NCBI RefSeq assembly: GCF_000264905.1
Contig: NW_006763149.1
Coordinates: 124,001-188,000, forward strand
Length of the DNA stretch: 64,000 nt
Direction of reading: 5' to 3'
Source: Stereum hirsutum FP-91666 SS1
Lineage: Eukaryota > Basidiomycota > Agaricomycetes > Russulales > Stereaceae
The notes below the pieces were generated by a model. That model was given only the letters and a program-made list of their open reading frames with translations, made no database searches and was not told the DNA's origin. Both the position numbers and the translations under genes were made by a program. Shown here piece after piece: positions 12,274 to 26,455 of the stretch (positions are counted from its first letter, which is position 1; each line of letters begins with the position of its first letter).

Positions 12274-13515
12274 CTACCCCTTCCACAGTCGACATCCACA
12301 CTTATCCAACGCCTTCTTCACCTTCTTACTTCTCTCAGAACCGTCCCTCGCCCTATTCGGCGCCAAAGCCAAACACGTAGGCACGTTCTCTGGCTGTTCG
12401 ATCCATAGGTGAAAAGGGACGGGAGGCTCAGAAGAGGAGAGTGTGGTGGCTAGTTTTTGGAGCGTCGCGTCCGTTGCAGTCTGAACATGTTGATGATTAG
12501 CAGTAGCAGTGTGGCGGTGGCACCAACTAGACTCGGTGAGAAGACCAGGCAATGGACACGAAATTGAGCATACCTGCATAACTACCTATCACCAAGGATC
12601 GTCCCTATAAGTAGGAACGTCCAAGTACTATGAAATTCGGAATATACTGTACTCACCTTCCTCATCCTCAACAAATCCCCAAGATATTCCACTGTTTCTG
12701 GCCTTTCTCTTGTTTCATGTAGTACCTGTTCACTCCAAATGCACCGTTAACATTAGAGAAAAGCGAACGGAGCTCGGCCTCTTGTACTCACAGCGGCAGT
12801 TGCATGCGCCACCTGCGCCATCAACGGTCCTACACCCCATCCTTCCGCCTACACGGACACATATAAACAAAATGTGACTACTCAGGCTCACCACAAGGCC
12901 GAATCGAGAGAAAGTGCACACCTCAAGCAGGTCTCGCCGCACCACAATTTGCATGACCAGCGGCGACGCCTCTGTCTCTGCTACTTTCGTCTCCGTTGGT
13001 GCCGACGAGGACGATTGAGCTGGGACTGATCCAGAGGTAATAGTCGATCCTCCAATGTCTTCTGACGCTGATGAACGCGTGGATCCTGCACGAATAAGAA
13101 GAAAAGGCCATCGTTAACGTCTCGCTTACTCTAAGCATAGGTATCTCCACCAACCCAATCCACCATCTCACGTCGACGTACCTTCTACAGCTCCCAACGT
13201 CTCACTCACCTCCTTTCCACCATCATTCATGTGATCGTTCATACCCGGCGCAACCATCACAGAAACAGGACACCGTGCGATAATCTGAGAGTGAAAGCTT
13301 CGTCCAAACCTCGAAAGGAGTTCAAGGCGCGGAAATCCTGGCGGTCGAGTGTCGCCCGACCTGGAGCTCCAAAGAGAGAGAGACGGTAAGACACGAAGGG
13401 AAGAAGGTCTAGATAAGTTCAAGGGAGTCGTTCTGGACGTGAACGTTCGTCGATTCGTGGCAGCTGCAGCTCGCGTTGAATCCCAGATAGTAGTTCTCGA
13501 CGCGTGCAAATTCAT
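12274..13515 (-). CDS. PTRHD1: PTRHD1-like peptidyl-tRNA hydrolase domain protein
   Basis: Five exons (13515-13182, 13085-12922, 12848-12792, 12725-12657, 12480-12274) give 276 residues. The C-terminal 120 residues match the PTRHD1 branch of the Pth2 (bacterial/archaeal-type II) peptidyl-tRNA hydrolase family: LVMQIVVRRDLLEAEGWGVG, then PLMAQVAHATAAVLHE, LGDLLRMRK, LATTLSSSEPPVPFHLWIEQ and PENVPTCLALAPN. Pth2 proteins release peptides from tRNA; whether PTRHD1 members keep this activity is less clear. The first 150 residues are Ser/Thr/Arg-rich with no recognised domain and could be an organelle presequence (MNLHASRTTIWDSTRAAAA). The last exon ends with a basic KKVKKALDKCGCRLWKG tail. The gene converges with HUB1. 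Confidence 0.88.
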
Positions 13516-14359
13516 GCAACAGGCGATGTAGCAGATAGGCCTAGGATATTCTCACAGCGTGTAGATCAAGCTTTCGAAAATAGCATAGAATGCGTCGCAA
13601 GAAAGGACCATTAAACGAGATGAGTCCTCGTCGTCGTCGAGACGGGAAGATATCGAGTCGCACTTGCTCAGGGGCAGGTGGCGTCAAGCAATGTGGCCCA
13701 CTTGTTTGTAGCTAGCCACGAATTCGAATAGTTCGTCCGCCTTCGACTTACGCAGACGCAGAATTTTTAATCCAGTAACTATCCATACTCAAAGACTCAC
13801 ACATCCCTCAAAAGCAGACGATCAACACAAATTCTCATGTCTCAATCGCAAAAAAAAAGCAAAAAGCAGTGATACGTCGGGGGAGCTGTCAACTACATAG
13901 CATGAACGAAGCATGAAGAGTACGAGTATATGTAGACGACTATAAAGGACGAGGCCGGAAAAGTGATAAATGGTAACTACTGAGCGGGGGTTGTGTGGTG
14001 CGATGCGAGTCGGGACGATATGAAGATGTAAGTAAATCGGCGGTGGGATGATATTGAAGGGTGAAGGGCGTCGAGTGGTGCGTGGAGAGCGGGGGATGGG
14101 GATGCGTTGTGGGCGTACGTATGTATAAGCGTGAGTAGAGTAACATATCATAAAAAGGGGGGAAGAAAGCGTGCGACGATATAAGGGGGTACTTTTAAAC
14201 CGGAGGCTCTAAGTAAGGTGCGATGAGGAGCAGAGATGCATGCGCGAGGAAGAAGGGGGGACACTAAGGCTAGTAATGTCCGATGAACGAAAGCGAACAC
14301 GACGAGAAGAATCCACGGAAAGAGTCAAAGAACGAACCGAGCACCACTCAGCGAGGCAC
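13516..14359. other. Intergenic region, PTRHD1-like promoter and HSP70 3' end
   Basis: This lies upstream of the minus-strand PTRHD1-like gene and downstream of the minus-strand HSP70 stop. The part near 13860-14340 is G/A-rich, probably HSP70 3' UTR. No gene, repeat or RNA was recognised. Confidence 0.5.
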
Positions 14360-17495
<3,136 letters not shown>

Positions 17496-19482
17496 ATGTC
17501 AGATCAAAGCTCGACGAAGAAGATTGGTGGTGAATTCGGGGAGGTTCGTGCGAACATCGACGTGGACAAGCTGAACAAGTATTTCGAAGAAAAGGTTCCG
17601 TCCGTCAAGGCTCCCGTCGAGGTTAAGCAGTTCAAGGTGAGTCCACTCGATAGTTTGAAAGGCAACAGTTACTTATAATTATATTCCAGTTTGGACAGGT
17701 ATGCCCCGTAGTCGTTTGACAGATAGATGCGCGAGTCTTAACTCGTTGTCCATCTCCCTTTACGAACAGTCCAACCCAACCTACTTCCTCACCGACTCCA
17801 CCGGCCATCGCTTCGTCCTTCGAAAAAAGCCTGCTGGTGCCCTCCTCTCTAAAACGGCACACCAAATCGAACGTGAATACACAATTCTGACCGCTATCCA
17901 TAAGCACAATGTTCTACCCACTACGGCCCCTGAACGCCGTGTGCCTGTACCAGAACCATACGTTCTGTGTGAGGACGAAGGTGTTATTGGGACTCCATTT
18001 TATGTTATGGAGTTCTTGGATGGGAGGATATTTACGGATGTGAGGATGGAGGAGGTTGGGCCTCAGGATCGGAGGGAATGGTGCGTTCAAATGTTCTCGT
18101 TCGTCTTGGACACCTTCATTCGCAGTGCTCCCTATGCCCACCATCTACTGTCAATGAGAATTAGTGATCACCAGGGTTTTCTTTTTGGCCTTTTCACGTT
18201 CTCCGTGGCGTGGTCGAATTCGCGCCACATCTTCGCCACTCAACGTTGTGATACTGCTGAGTAGCGATACCGGTCATTCCAAAGAGCCTTTGGTACCCTG
18301 AGGATACCTGATTGTCCACTTCAAAATCAGTTCGTTCCTATCCATAAATACCTTCGTGCTGCAGAGTCGCACTGGGTAGCTACAGGCATAACACCAGACA
18401 TGACTAGATGGGCTTTACCGCACTGTATATGAGGAGACCTCACAAACACGATTAATACCACACTCTCCTCTATCTCCACGCTCTCTTTTCCATGCTATAT
18501 CGACTAAATACAACTTCTCCCTCCATCCAGCTGGCTCTCCGCAATCCGCGCCCTCGCCGCCCTCTCCTCCCTCTCCCCCTCCACCCTCGGCCTCTCCTCC
18601 TTCGGCCCCTCCACCCCCTACTTCCCCCGCCAAATCAAATCCCTAACCCACGTCTCCCTCGCCCAATCCCTCGCCGTCGACATCGACACCGGCAAACCCA
18701 CCGGCAAAATCCCCCTCTTCGACGAAATGGTGGAATGGTACACGGCTAACCTGCCTGACGAGCGGAAAACGGGGCTGAGGATCGTGCATGGGGATTATAA
18801 GCTTGATAATATGGTGTTTCATCCGACGGAGAATAGGGTTATTGGGATATTGGATTGGGAGTTGTGTACTTTGGGGAGTCCGGTGCGTATCGTATCGTCT
18901 CACATGGTCTTCTCCCTGCTTCCGTCTCTGCCTTGGATTGGTATGTGAACGAACGGTTGTGCTTATGATCTTCCCTCTAGCTCGCAGACCTCGCAAATAT
19001 GACCTCCCCATACTCGATCGACCTCCGCACCCTCCGCGAACAAACCCCCACCTCCGGCCCCGACCCCCTCGAGTTCTCACTCATCCGCGCCTTCAAGAAC
19101 GCACCACGAGACCAGGTTCCGATCTCACTCGAGGAGCTGGAGAGGGAGTATTGCAGGTTGACTGGGCAGCAGTACCCGATTGTGGAGATGGTGTTCGTGA
19201 GGAGTTGGATGTTGTTCAGGGTGAGTTCCCTTTTTTCCACGTGGAACCTTGTGGCCATCCCTCATCTCTGTGCACCGTGTAACTCATCGTGCTTCACAGC
19301 TCGCGATTATCTCGCAAGGTATAGCAGCGCGTTACGCGCGCCGACAAGCATCCTCCGAAAAAGCGTTCATCCATCCGATTATGTTCCCTATCGTGGGCAT
19401 GCTCGCGCGGAAGGTCCTAGAGGACGAGGGGATCGAGGTTCGGCCGAAGAATGGGGCGCTGGAAGGCAAGACGAAGCTTTAG
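17496..19482 (+). CDS. APH-fold phosphotransferase, ACAD10/11 N-terminal type
   Basis: Six exons (17496-17636, 17690-17698, 17770-18080, 18531-18882, 18981-19220, 19300-19482) give 411 residues. The second exon is only 9 nt and restores the FGQSNPTYFLT nucleotide-binding loop, followed by FVLRKKPAGALL (ATP Lys). The catalytic loop HGDYKLDNMVF and the metal site ILDWELCTLG identify the aminoglycoside-phosphotransferase/choline-kinase fold, closest to the kinase-like half of animal ACAD10/ACAD11. In those proteins the kinase helps route 4-hydroxy acids into beta-oxidation; here the dehydrogenase half is absent and the protein ends after an alpha-helical tail. Intron 3 is about 450 nt, far longer than its neighbours. 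The substrate is not predictable from sequence, and antibiotic resistance is not implied. Confidence 0.88.
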
Positions 19483-20811
19483 GTGTTTGGGTGAGGTTGG
19501 TGCTGGTGCTGAGCGGTGGTGTGAAAACACAGCGACTAGGGCAGTCTCAAGACGGTCTATTTCTTGGTGGGTTTGGTTTTTCTTGTACGTTATTCCTTCA
19601 AATGCAATATCTCTCTTCTTGCTCCATTTTGGTCTCCGCGCGTGCCGTGACGTTGTACGCCCACCTGTGCAGCTGTCCGCACCCTGGGCTTGTAGGGCCT
19701 GTCCTCTCGAGGGATATGCTTTGCCAATGTGCTGATTCTTTCTAGGTGAAAGGCTGATGGTCCATCATGAGCCAAGAGCCAGGGAAGGGATAGAGCTTGA
19801 AGCTTGACGCCCGTCGTATTTTTGGGCCTGTCTTGTTGACTGATACTCTATACCAGTGTTCTGGTGCTTTTTTGGGCTCTGCAGGCCAGTGTTTCTGTGC
19901 TGTCTCTGCTTCTACTTTTTGATACTCCTCGTGGGCTGAACATTGGCGCCTAGGGTATTTTAGGCCTGATTGTCTTGGACTACATGGGTACCATGGCATC
20001 CAAAGAGGATAGTCCTGGTGTTATATGATCCCTGGGATTATAGTAATATCTTCCGCTAGTGTGCTACTCTGGTTGTATACATACCCTCTCATGGGGTGTC
20101 GTCCTTCGCAGCGCGTCGATTCAGAGTCATCCTCGAGCCCGCGGTATACGGACCATGTCTAGGATGTCTCCTGCGAGTCGAATTGGTTGTCCTGAACCTC
20201 GGTTTCGTATAGCGCGATAAGTTTGCTGCGATGAATATCTGATTTCTCGGAGTAGTCAGGCCAGAGGGCTCGGGGGTGCGAACGCCTCGCATGTCCCGTC
20301 ATCATGGGGTCGAAAAATCCGAATATTGCTCGATGGCCAGGGTGATTTGCGGTAGGGCTCGGAAAGATGTCGCCTTGATCTCATGTGTGGTGGCTCTATA
20401 AACTCCGTATGTCGTGAAATACGTTTCCTGGACAATTGCTTAAAGCGTAAGTCTGTCTGCCGGTGTGTTAAGTATCACCTGAATGTAACGGGGAGTCAGC
20501 CGTCGCACAGAGAATACCGGATGGAGATGCGGGAATCTTTGTATGTTGGGTGTCCTGAGGGGCCTCTTCTGGCCTCCGGAATGTCCTCTACCAAAGTCTG
20601 GCACGGCATAGCAAGGACGACCAGTAGCGCCAATGGGACACGGTTCACTCGCGCTGACGAACAAGGCTTGGGAACAGGGCATGTATAGTCCATTCGAGAA
20701 ATACAAGTGCAAAATGTGGAGAAAGAAGAGAGGTGCAGCTGTTATTAGTACATATATACGGTTATTTCCTTCCGATGTGTTCACGGGACTCCTCACAGGA
20801 TGCAGTACATA
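19483..20811. other. Convergent intergenic region
   Basis: About 1.3 kb separates the ends of two convergent genes. It holds 3' UTR sequence and small open frames without recognisable content. I saw no RNA gene or repeat structure. Confidence 0.45.
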
Positions 20812-23388
20812 CTAGTGGCCCTGATAGTCGATGCAGAGAATCCGACAGCTGTTTGGAACATTCCTCATTTGATTTTTTAAATATTGCTCGGTCGAGACGT
20901 CGGTGCTGATGGTATTGACGTCTACCGTATACACACTGTCGTTAGGCTTGCTGTTGCGAAAGTTCCCTAGAGCGCAGATGAGCTAAAAATATCAATAGAA
21001 CAAAGTTAAGTCGACGTCAGTCTGAATGCTTGCATAACAATGTTTCTAGATGTAAGCTTACGGGCATGTGTTCAAACCCAAAGAGACCGGCGGTCTGATG
21101 AATGAGCGAGCCTTGAGTTGAGTTTATTAAAAGGTTTGTCGCGTCGGTGGCACGAAACTGAGCTCCTTTCTCACAATGAATTTGCATGGAGGGAGTGTCC
21201 TGACGCTCATTTCTGCGGGGTTCTAGATATCCACCAGGACGTCTCTGCCGATCATCTTGCATTCTCTGTAGAGAACACCAAGTAAAACATATCATAAGCC
21301 CACTCGTACTATAGGACAAGGTAATGAGAGAGCCAGCGAAATGCCGCACCGGTGTGTCTTCTGCCGTCTGCATCCTGCTAACTATACTGTCACATCCGTG
21401 TCCCTGCTATTGTATGAGCATTCAGTATCGCTCCTGTGTATTCCCGATGGAAACTCTCTTACATTAAACAGTCTGGTACTCTGACGTTCTTCGATTATAT
21501 GTATGCGGCGAATGAAACGCATGTCATCGTCTTCTTTGTCGAAGTGTGTCGACGCTTCAGGTGGCTCAGATGAGAAACTCGGTCTGATAGAACTTTGCGC
21601 GTGAAGCGGTCTCGTTGCTTCGCCATCGATAGTAGAATTTCCTTCGCTCTGGGAGATCGTAAGCCAGATTCCGCAGGACGGACTGAGAGTATATTAGCTT
21701 AGTGGTATATAACGGAGGAGAAGTTACACACCAGTTTTGACCCCCCTTCCGCTGGGGTGCGACCTCATCCATGGTGCGTTTACAGCTCGGACAATAGCAA
21801 GAGCCCGTGGTCTGGACTTTGCGACGTATAACGGCATTCATTCCTACATTGCTACCCGGGTGGACAGCCCTTCTCCATTCCATTGGATTTATTGGTGTCG
21901 GTGTTGAATCGTTGCCAACGATGGTGAGTTCATACTCGCCGCGGTCGACGAATCCTCTGCCTACACGGTCCTTGAAGTAAAGCTTAAGAAGCCCGTCGAG
22001 TTTCTGACAGTGGTGAGGGTCAGCGATGCATCGATAAGGGGCATGCCAGTGGCTGACAACGCACCTCGCTACTGGCGCATAGTTCGATGGGAAGGGACAG
22101 ACTCTGCCCCAGCATATCGGTGAGGAGAATAGGTCGACTGGCACCGTTCGCTCCACCTCGCCAGGAGTATCCGAGTTGGGATGGGAGCTGCTCCATGTAG
22201 CGAGATATTTGTGCGAGGCTTATCTGTTGCGTTTTGCAAAAGACCTCCAGACGGTCGAGAGCAGTCCTGAAGATAATCCGTCATACGTCTTCACATGCAT
22301 CAATATAGAGAAGGCGTTGCATACCATTGCAAAGCAGACATCAATGCATTTAAGGTTTGTAGTTCGTCCCGTAGCTTGTCCCTTGTGGTCGTCATCTTTT
22401 CTTGCTTGAATAATGCCCACTGAACCTTCCGCCACGACTCCCACATCATACTCTCTGGTCTGCCCTCCCAGAAGTCCGTTTGATGTCCCTCTATGGAAGC
22501 GTAGAATTCTCCGAGAGTCGCCTTCGAAGACTCTAGCGTACATTGTATTGCCTTCACCACCGAATCAGGCACTGGGTCGGTCGAGTTTTGACGACAAACC
22601 AATACATCGTAGACGCTATGCAAGAGTTGGGCGAAGGAGTCGAGTTCCACGAGGAAAGCTTGGCACTTCTTCGATGAACCGATTTTTCTGTGCAGTGAGT
22701 TTCGCACTTTGCGAGCAAGTTCAATGATGGGGGAAATAATCGCGAAAGAATTTCTGGTGAAAGTACGACGCGAAAATTTGGAAGTAACATCGTCGCCTTC
22801 ATGGCTATCGTTCGGATTAGGAATTTGTGCTGGAATTTCCCTAATAGGTATATCTGCAGTGTCGCAGGATGTTCCATACGCTTCTTAAGGGTCTCCATCA
22901 GTTAGCGGGGAACGCAGTTAACAAGTAACAAGACACTAACCTTGTGAGGATGACTCTTTTATCTTGAGAAGACAGCTTGTCAACTCCTTTTGACTCTTGC
23001 GCACTTCACGGAGCAAAGACCATATTTTGCGATAACTCTTCCACGGCCCGAAGATTGGCATGACTATAGTCAGTGGACTTTGGGAGAAGGTGAAGTCGAG
23101 AGCATGATAGTCGTCTTCTAGTCTAGTACCGTGATGTAACGTCAGTATCATGGCCATGGATGAGAGTCGTCTACCTGACTTTGCGAGCTTTTCCTTCCAA
23201 CGTTGCATTTCATCTGTCCCGAATTTATATGCCTCCAGCCCCCTGTCGAGCATACCCTTGATGTCGTCCAACTGGGCTTTCGTCTCCCGCATCTGAGATC
23301 GAGGAAGCAGCCCTCCGACGGTTCCGAATATAGTGAGTATACCAAATACGCTCGAGATGTACCCAAGAATTTCCGATGCGTTCGACAT
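20812..23388 (-). CDS. Ubiquitin-like-domain (ULD-type) protein with helical N-terminus
   Basis: Eight exons (23388-23175, 23117-22941, 22883-22325, 22266-22065, 22003-21732, 21682-21463, 21406-21062, 20982-20812) give 719 residues in continuous frame. The N-terminus (MSNASEILGYISSVFGILTI) is hydrophobic and followed by about 300 helical residues, as in fungal HeLo/NLR-associated N-terminal regions. A ubiquitin-like fold begins at ILLTDMLGQSLSLPIELC and continues through LLKLYFKDRVGRGFV, GEYELTI and WRRAVHPGSNVGMNAVIRRK. It is followed by two CPSC knuckles 21 residues apart (CPSCK and CPSCG), a likely zinc site. Proteins of this architecture are abundant in Agaricomycetes and of unknown function. 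The last two exons have no recognised domain and exon 7 might hide another intron, so the C-terminal 170 residues are less certain. Confidence 0.75.
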
Positions 23389-23657
23389 TCCCGTAGACGT
23401 CGACAGCGTTGTAGATTGGCGGTAGGAGAGCACTAGGATGAGATACGTACGATGCCCGACACATGGACGCATACGATGTTAAAGAGCTGTAGAGGAAGTC
23501 TTCTTCGCTCTTATATACTCTCAAACATTCTGGAATGTATAGTTGTAGCTTGCGTTGCTACAGTTGAACGAGATCATGGAAAAACTCGTCATTCTACAGC
23601 TGAGAAGATACAATGTCGCGAGGCATTCCACTGCTGTGCGGCATCTTTGTGAGCCAG

Positions 23658-23816
23658 CATCTTTAATTGGAGCGATAGTCGAGAGAACTAGTCGGTGAAA
23701 TGCTATTACAGCTGTGATCAGTCCTCGAAGACACCGAGCATCTTTAATTGGAGCGGTAGTCGAAAGCACTAGCTGATGAAGAGCTATTACACCTGTAATG
23801 AATCTTCGAAGACAAC
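23658..23816. repeat. Direct tandem duplication, 80-bp unit
   Basis: Two adjacent copies start at 23658 and 23738, both opening with GCATCTTTAATTGGAGCG and followed by TAGTCGA, ACTAG, GCTATTACA and TTCGAAGACA or TCCTCGAAGACA at matching positions. Copies differ by scattered substitutions, so the duplication is not recent. A shorter partial match (GCATCTTTG) just before suggests a third, decayed unit. The repeat lies 270 bases upstream of the ubiquitin-like-domain gene. Confidence 0.8.
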
Positions 23817-25703
23817 ATGTGAATCCTCAGCCTACAGCCATATCATCATACAGCTATAGACAAGCCGCCGCAGTAGGTGACGACAAGCTGCCGAAAATAG
23901 GACACTAGGCGCATGAGGCAGTTAAGCGCTCATGTGGCGTACATGCGCCCACAGGTGTAAGTCTACAGTTGTATCTTTGTGAAGACAAAACTGTCGTTCC
24001 TCTTGCAAAACCGGCGTAGCCACAAGGTTTAGCTCGACATCGGGTTCTTCTATGAACCCGGGGGTCCATAGAGATCATAGAGTACAGGGTGAAAGGACCA
24101 TGCCGAAATCAAAGAACCTCCACAAACAAAGAAGCCATAGATCCCAGACTGTTATGCATACGATGAAAGGTCGAAGAACAGTGAATTGCGAGCGAGAACG
24201 TCCACGTGATGGTTCACGGGATAGTCTCTACTAAGGGCAGGACAAGGAGCCAATACAGGCTAACGCGAGAGCAGTCTCGTCGTGGTAGTCATTTATACCG
24301 TATGGAACCCGGGTCAGCGATCACAGTCGTCGTCAAATCAAGGACAGGCCAGTTTCTTAAGTCAGATAAACATTGGACCAACTGTAGCCTCAACAGAGGG
24401 TCCAAATTGGGTCACAACTGGGTCCCAGATACATCCTAGGCGCACTGAGCGGCCAATACCAAGAATAGTCAACAGACTCTCGGAGTCGCATACCTATTGG
24501 GTCTCCTTCGGAACGTGAGACCTGTGAACCTCGTTCGCCACCTGAAGAACAGCGCAGACAGGACATGTGATTCGACCAATGGACCACTTCTACCTCGACA
24601 ATCCAGTAAGTCAATCCATCAACCTGGACGTGTGCGCCACGCCAACTGATAACCGCTGCGAACTAACATGGAGAACGCTCCTACGCATATGGAGATTGAC
24701 AAGAGGGCGAGACTCACCTTGCAGTACTGGAATACATAGGCCGTCTGTCGCCGTCAGCGCCTCATCAGTCCCACCGGGGTGAGTTGGGATGGAGAAGGTG
24801 CTGGGCAAGTCTAGTTTGCTGCACTCTTTTATAAGAGATTTTACTTTGTGATGGCGCTTTTATGTCGCGGTGTTTATGTTGTAGCTCTACACCTGAGCGC
24901 TGAGCCGTCATATGTCTTGGCTGGGTAACTCGCGACGAGACGATGCGTTCTGAGCGGCGGAGTGCCCATCTGAAAAACAATGAAATGCACATAGTCGCCC
25001 ACCGGGATCTACAATAGGCGTCGTCTAGTTTGTCTGTCTGCCGGATCTGGTAACGCCACGGGTTAACAACAGCTGTAGGACTCGGATCCCAAAATAGTGA
25101 ATCGCTGAAAGAAGCGCATAGAACGCCTTTCATGCGAAGGCAGTGTACACGCCATGACAGAAGATGTCAAGATCACAGTTGTATGCGAAGAAGCGCGAGA
25201 GGATGATTACAGAGACTCACCTGGAGTGGACGATTGTCGCGATGAAAGTATAGCTGTATGGCCTGGTCAGCACAGTCCATCATGTTTTGCTACAGATCCT
25301 CGAGGCTGCCAATGATCGATGGTGACATTGCCACGAAGCCCATTTGACGCCGCACGACACAGTTGCTTTGTCTTCGTACCATGGAGTCAATAGACACAGG
25401 CAGGTGGAAGATGCCTTCATACAGCAGACACGAGTGTACTCAGAGTACGGGTACAAGCGCGGTAGCGTGACGGCGTGGCCGATCCTATGAGTCATCGTCC
25501 TATACCGGACGTTCAATCCAGCTGGCAGGCAAAGCCGTCGTGTCGTTGCAGAAGGGAAACAAGGTAGTTCGTTGGAGGGCACCAACAAAGAACTCACTCA
25601 TAACTGAGCAAATTAAAGAGAATGCAGCATACGGCTGAGTGATCATGAGGATGAAGGTTTCCCTTAGTAGAAAGGGATAAAAGGAGAGGAACATCTTTAC
25701 TAT
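23817..25703. other. Gene-poor stretch, nothing recognised
   Basis: Open frames here are all below about 125 codons and none splices into a recognisable protein. No inverted terminal repeats or tandem arrays were seen. It may be decayed repetitive DNA. Confidence 0.45.
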
Positions 25704-25737
25704 GCCCGCTGGCTGGATTGAACAACCGACCTTGATC
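25704..25737 (-). pseudogene. tRNA-Thr-related 3' half fragment
   Basis: On the minus strand this reads as the 3' half of a tRNA: variable loop AGGTC, T-arm GGTTG TTCAATC CAGCC, then the acceptor strand AGCGGGC. It is closely similar to the 3' half of the complete tRNA-Thr(CGT) at 26001-26082. No D-arm or anticodon arm lies directly upstream, so it is a fragment. Confidence 0.6.
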
Positions 25738-26000
25738 TATTCCGCGCGTTCAGATCTGGTAGGTGTCAGGTAGCGGGCAACTCGACGTCTCCGCCACCGC
25801 GTCGCCACCACGTCTCCCCCTTTGGGCGCCGCGTTCCCACGCGCCACCCTCGCGTTGTCTCATCTGGAACCGACTTTTCAGCCTCGGCTATCGCCGTAAC
25901 GTCGGCCATCGAACATCGTTTCGCATGCGCGTCCAGCTCCGGCCCACGACATTTCGCAGGGCCCTATTACAGTTTGTTTGCTTTTGCAAAAGTATACCAT

Positions 26001-26082
26001 GCCCGATGGCTGATTCGAACAACCGACCTCATCATGTGCGCGCTGATACGAGTGACGCGCTCTACCACTGAGCTAATCGGGC
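26001..26082 (-). tRNA. tRNA-Thr (anticodon CGT) with a short intron
   Basis: The 82-nt minus-strand sequence folds by inspection: acceptor GCCCGAT pairs with ATCGGGC, D-stem GCTC with GAGC, anticodon stem CGTCA with TGATG (one G-U pair), variable loop AGGTC, and T-arm GGTTG TTCGAAT CAGCC. The anticodon loop starts CTCGTA, giving anticodon CGT (codon ACG, Thr). About 11 nt (TCAGCGCGCAC) lie between position 37 and 38, the canonical place for a nuclear tRNA intron. The A box (TAGCTCAGTGG) and B box (GGTTGTTCGAATC) are present; the B box departs slightly from GGTTCGANTCC, so a nonfunctional copy is possible. Related fragments flank it on both sides. Confidence 0.7.
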
Positions 26083-26410
26083 ATGCCTGTTGCAGACTTT
26101 GATAACAATCTAACTGGATGGAAAAGAGTCAGCCAGGCGGAGTTACAAGCGAAGCCAAGGTCGCTCCTGTATGGCTTGGTAAAAGCACATCATTAAAATA
26201 CCTGGTAGGTGATACGAAAAAACTGTCAATGGGACGGCAGACATTAGACGGTCGACAGATCCCCGGTCAGGTTGACTTCAGTCTGAGGCAGGTCTGAGGA
26301 TGCGCGCTGGTGGCAGGTCGGGGATGCGTTGTGAGTAAATGACGATCAAATGACGATGCTATCGGTGGTCAGTACTTATCACGTTAACGTAAGCTACGTT
26401 ACGTAAGCAA

Positions 26411-26455
26411 GGAATCGATACGAGTGATGCGCTCTACCACTGAGCTAAGAGGGCA
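26411..26455 (-). pseudogene. tRNA-Thr-related 5' half fragment
   Basis: On the minus strand this reads GCCCTCT, TA, D-arm GCTC AGTGGTA GAGC, then CATCA CTCGTA, that is the 5' half of a tRNA-Thr(CGT). The sequence diverges immediately after the anticodon loop, exactly where the neighbouring complete tRNA has its intron. No T-arm follows, so this is a truncated copy. Confidence 0.65.

Noticed and set aside
17496..19482. Antibiotic-resistance gene reading of the APH-fold protein
   Set aside because: The motifs match the ACAD10/11 kinase-like family, which is a metabolic family in eukaryotes.
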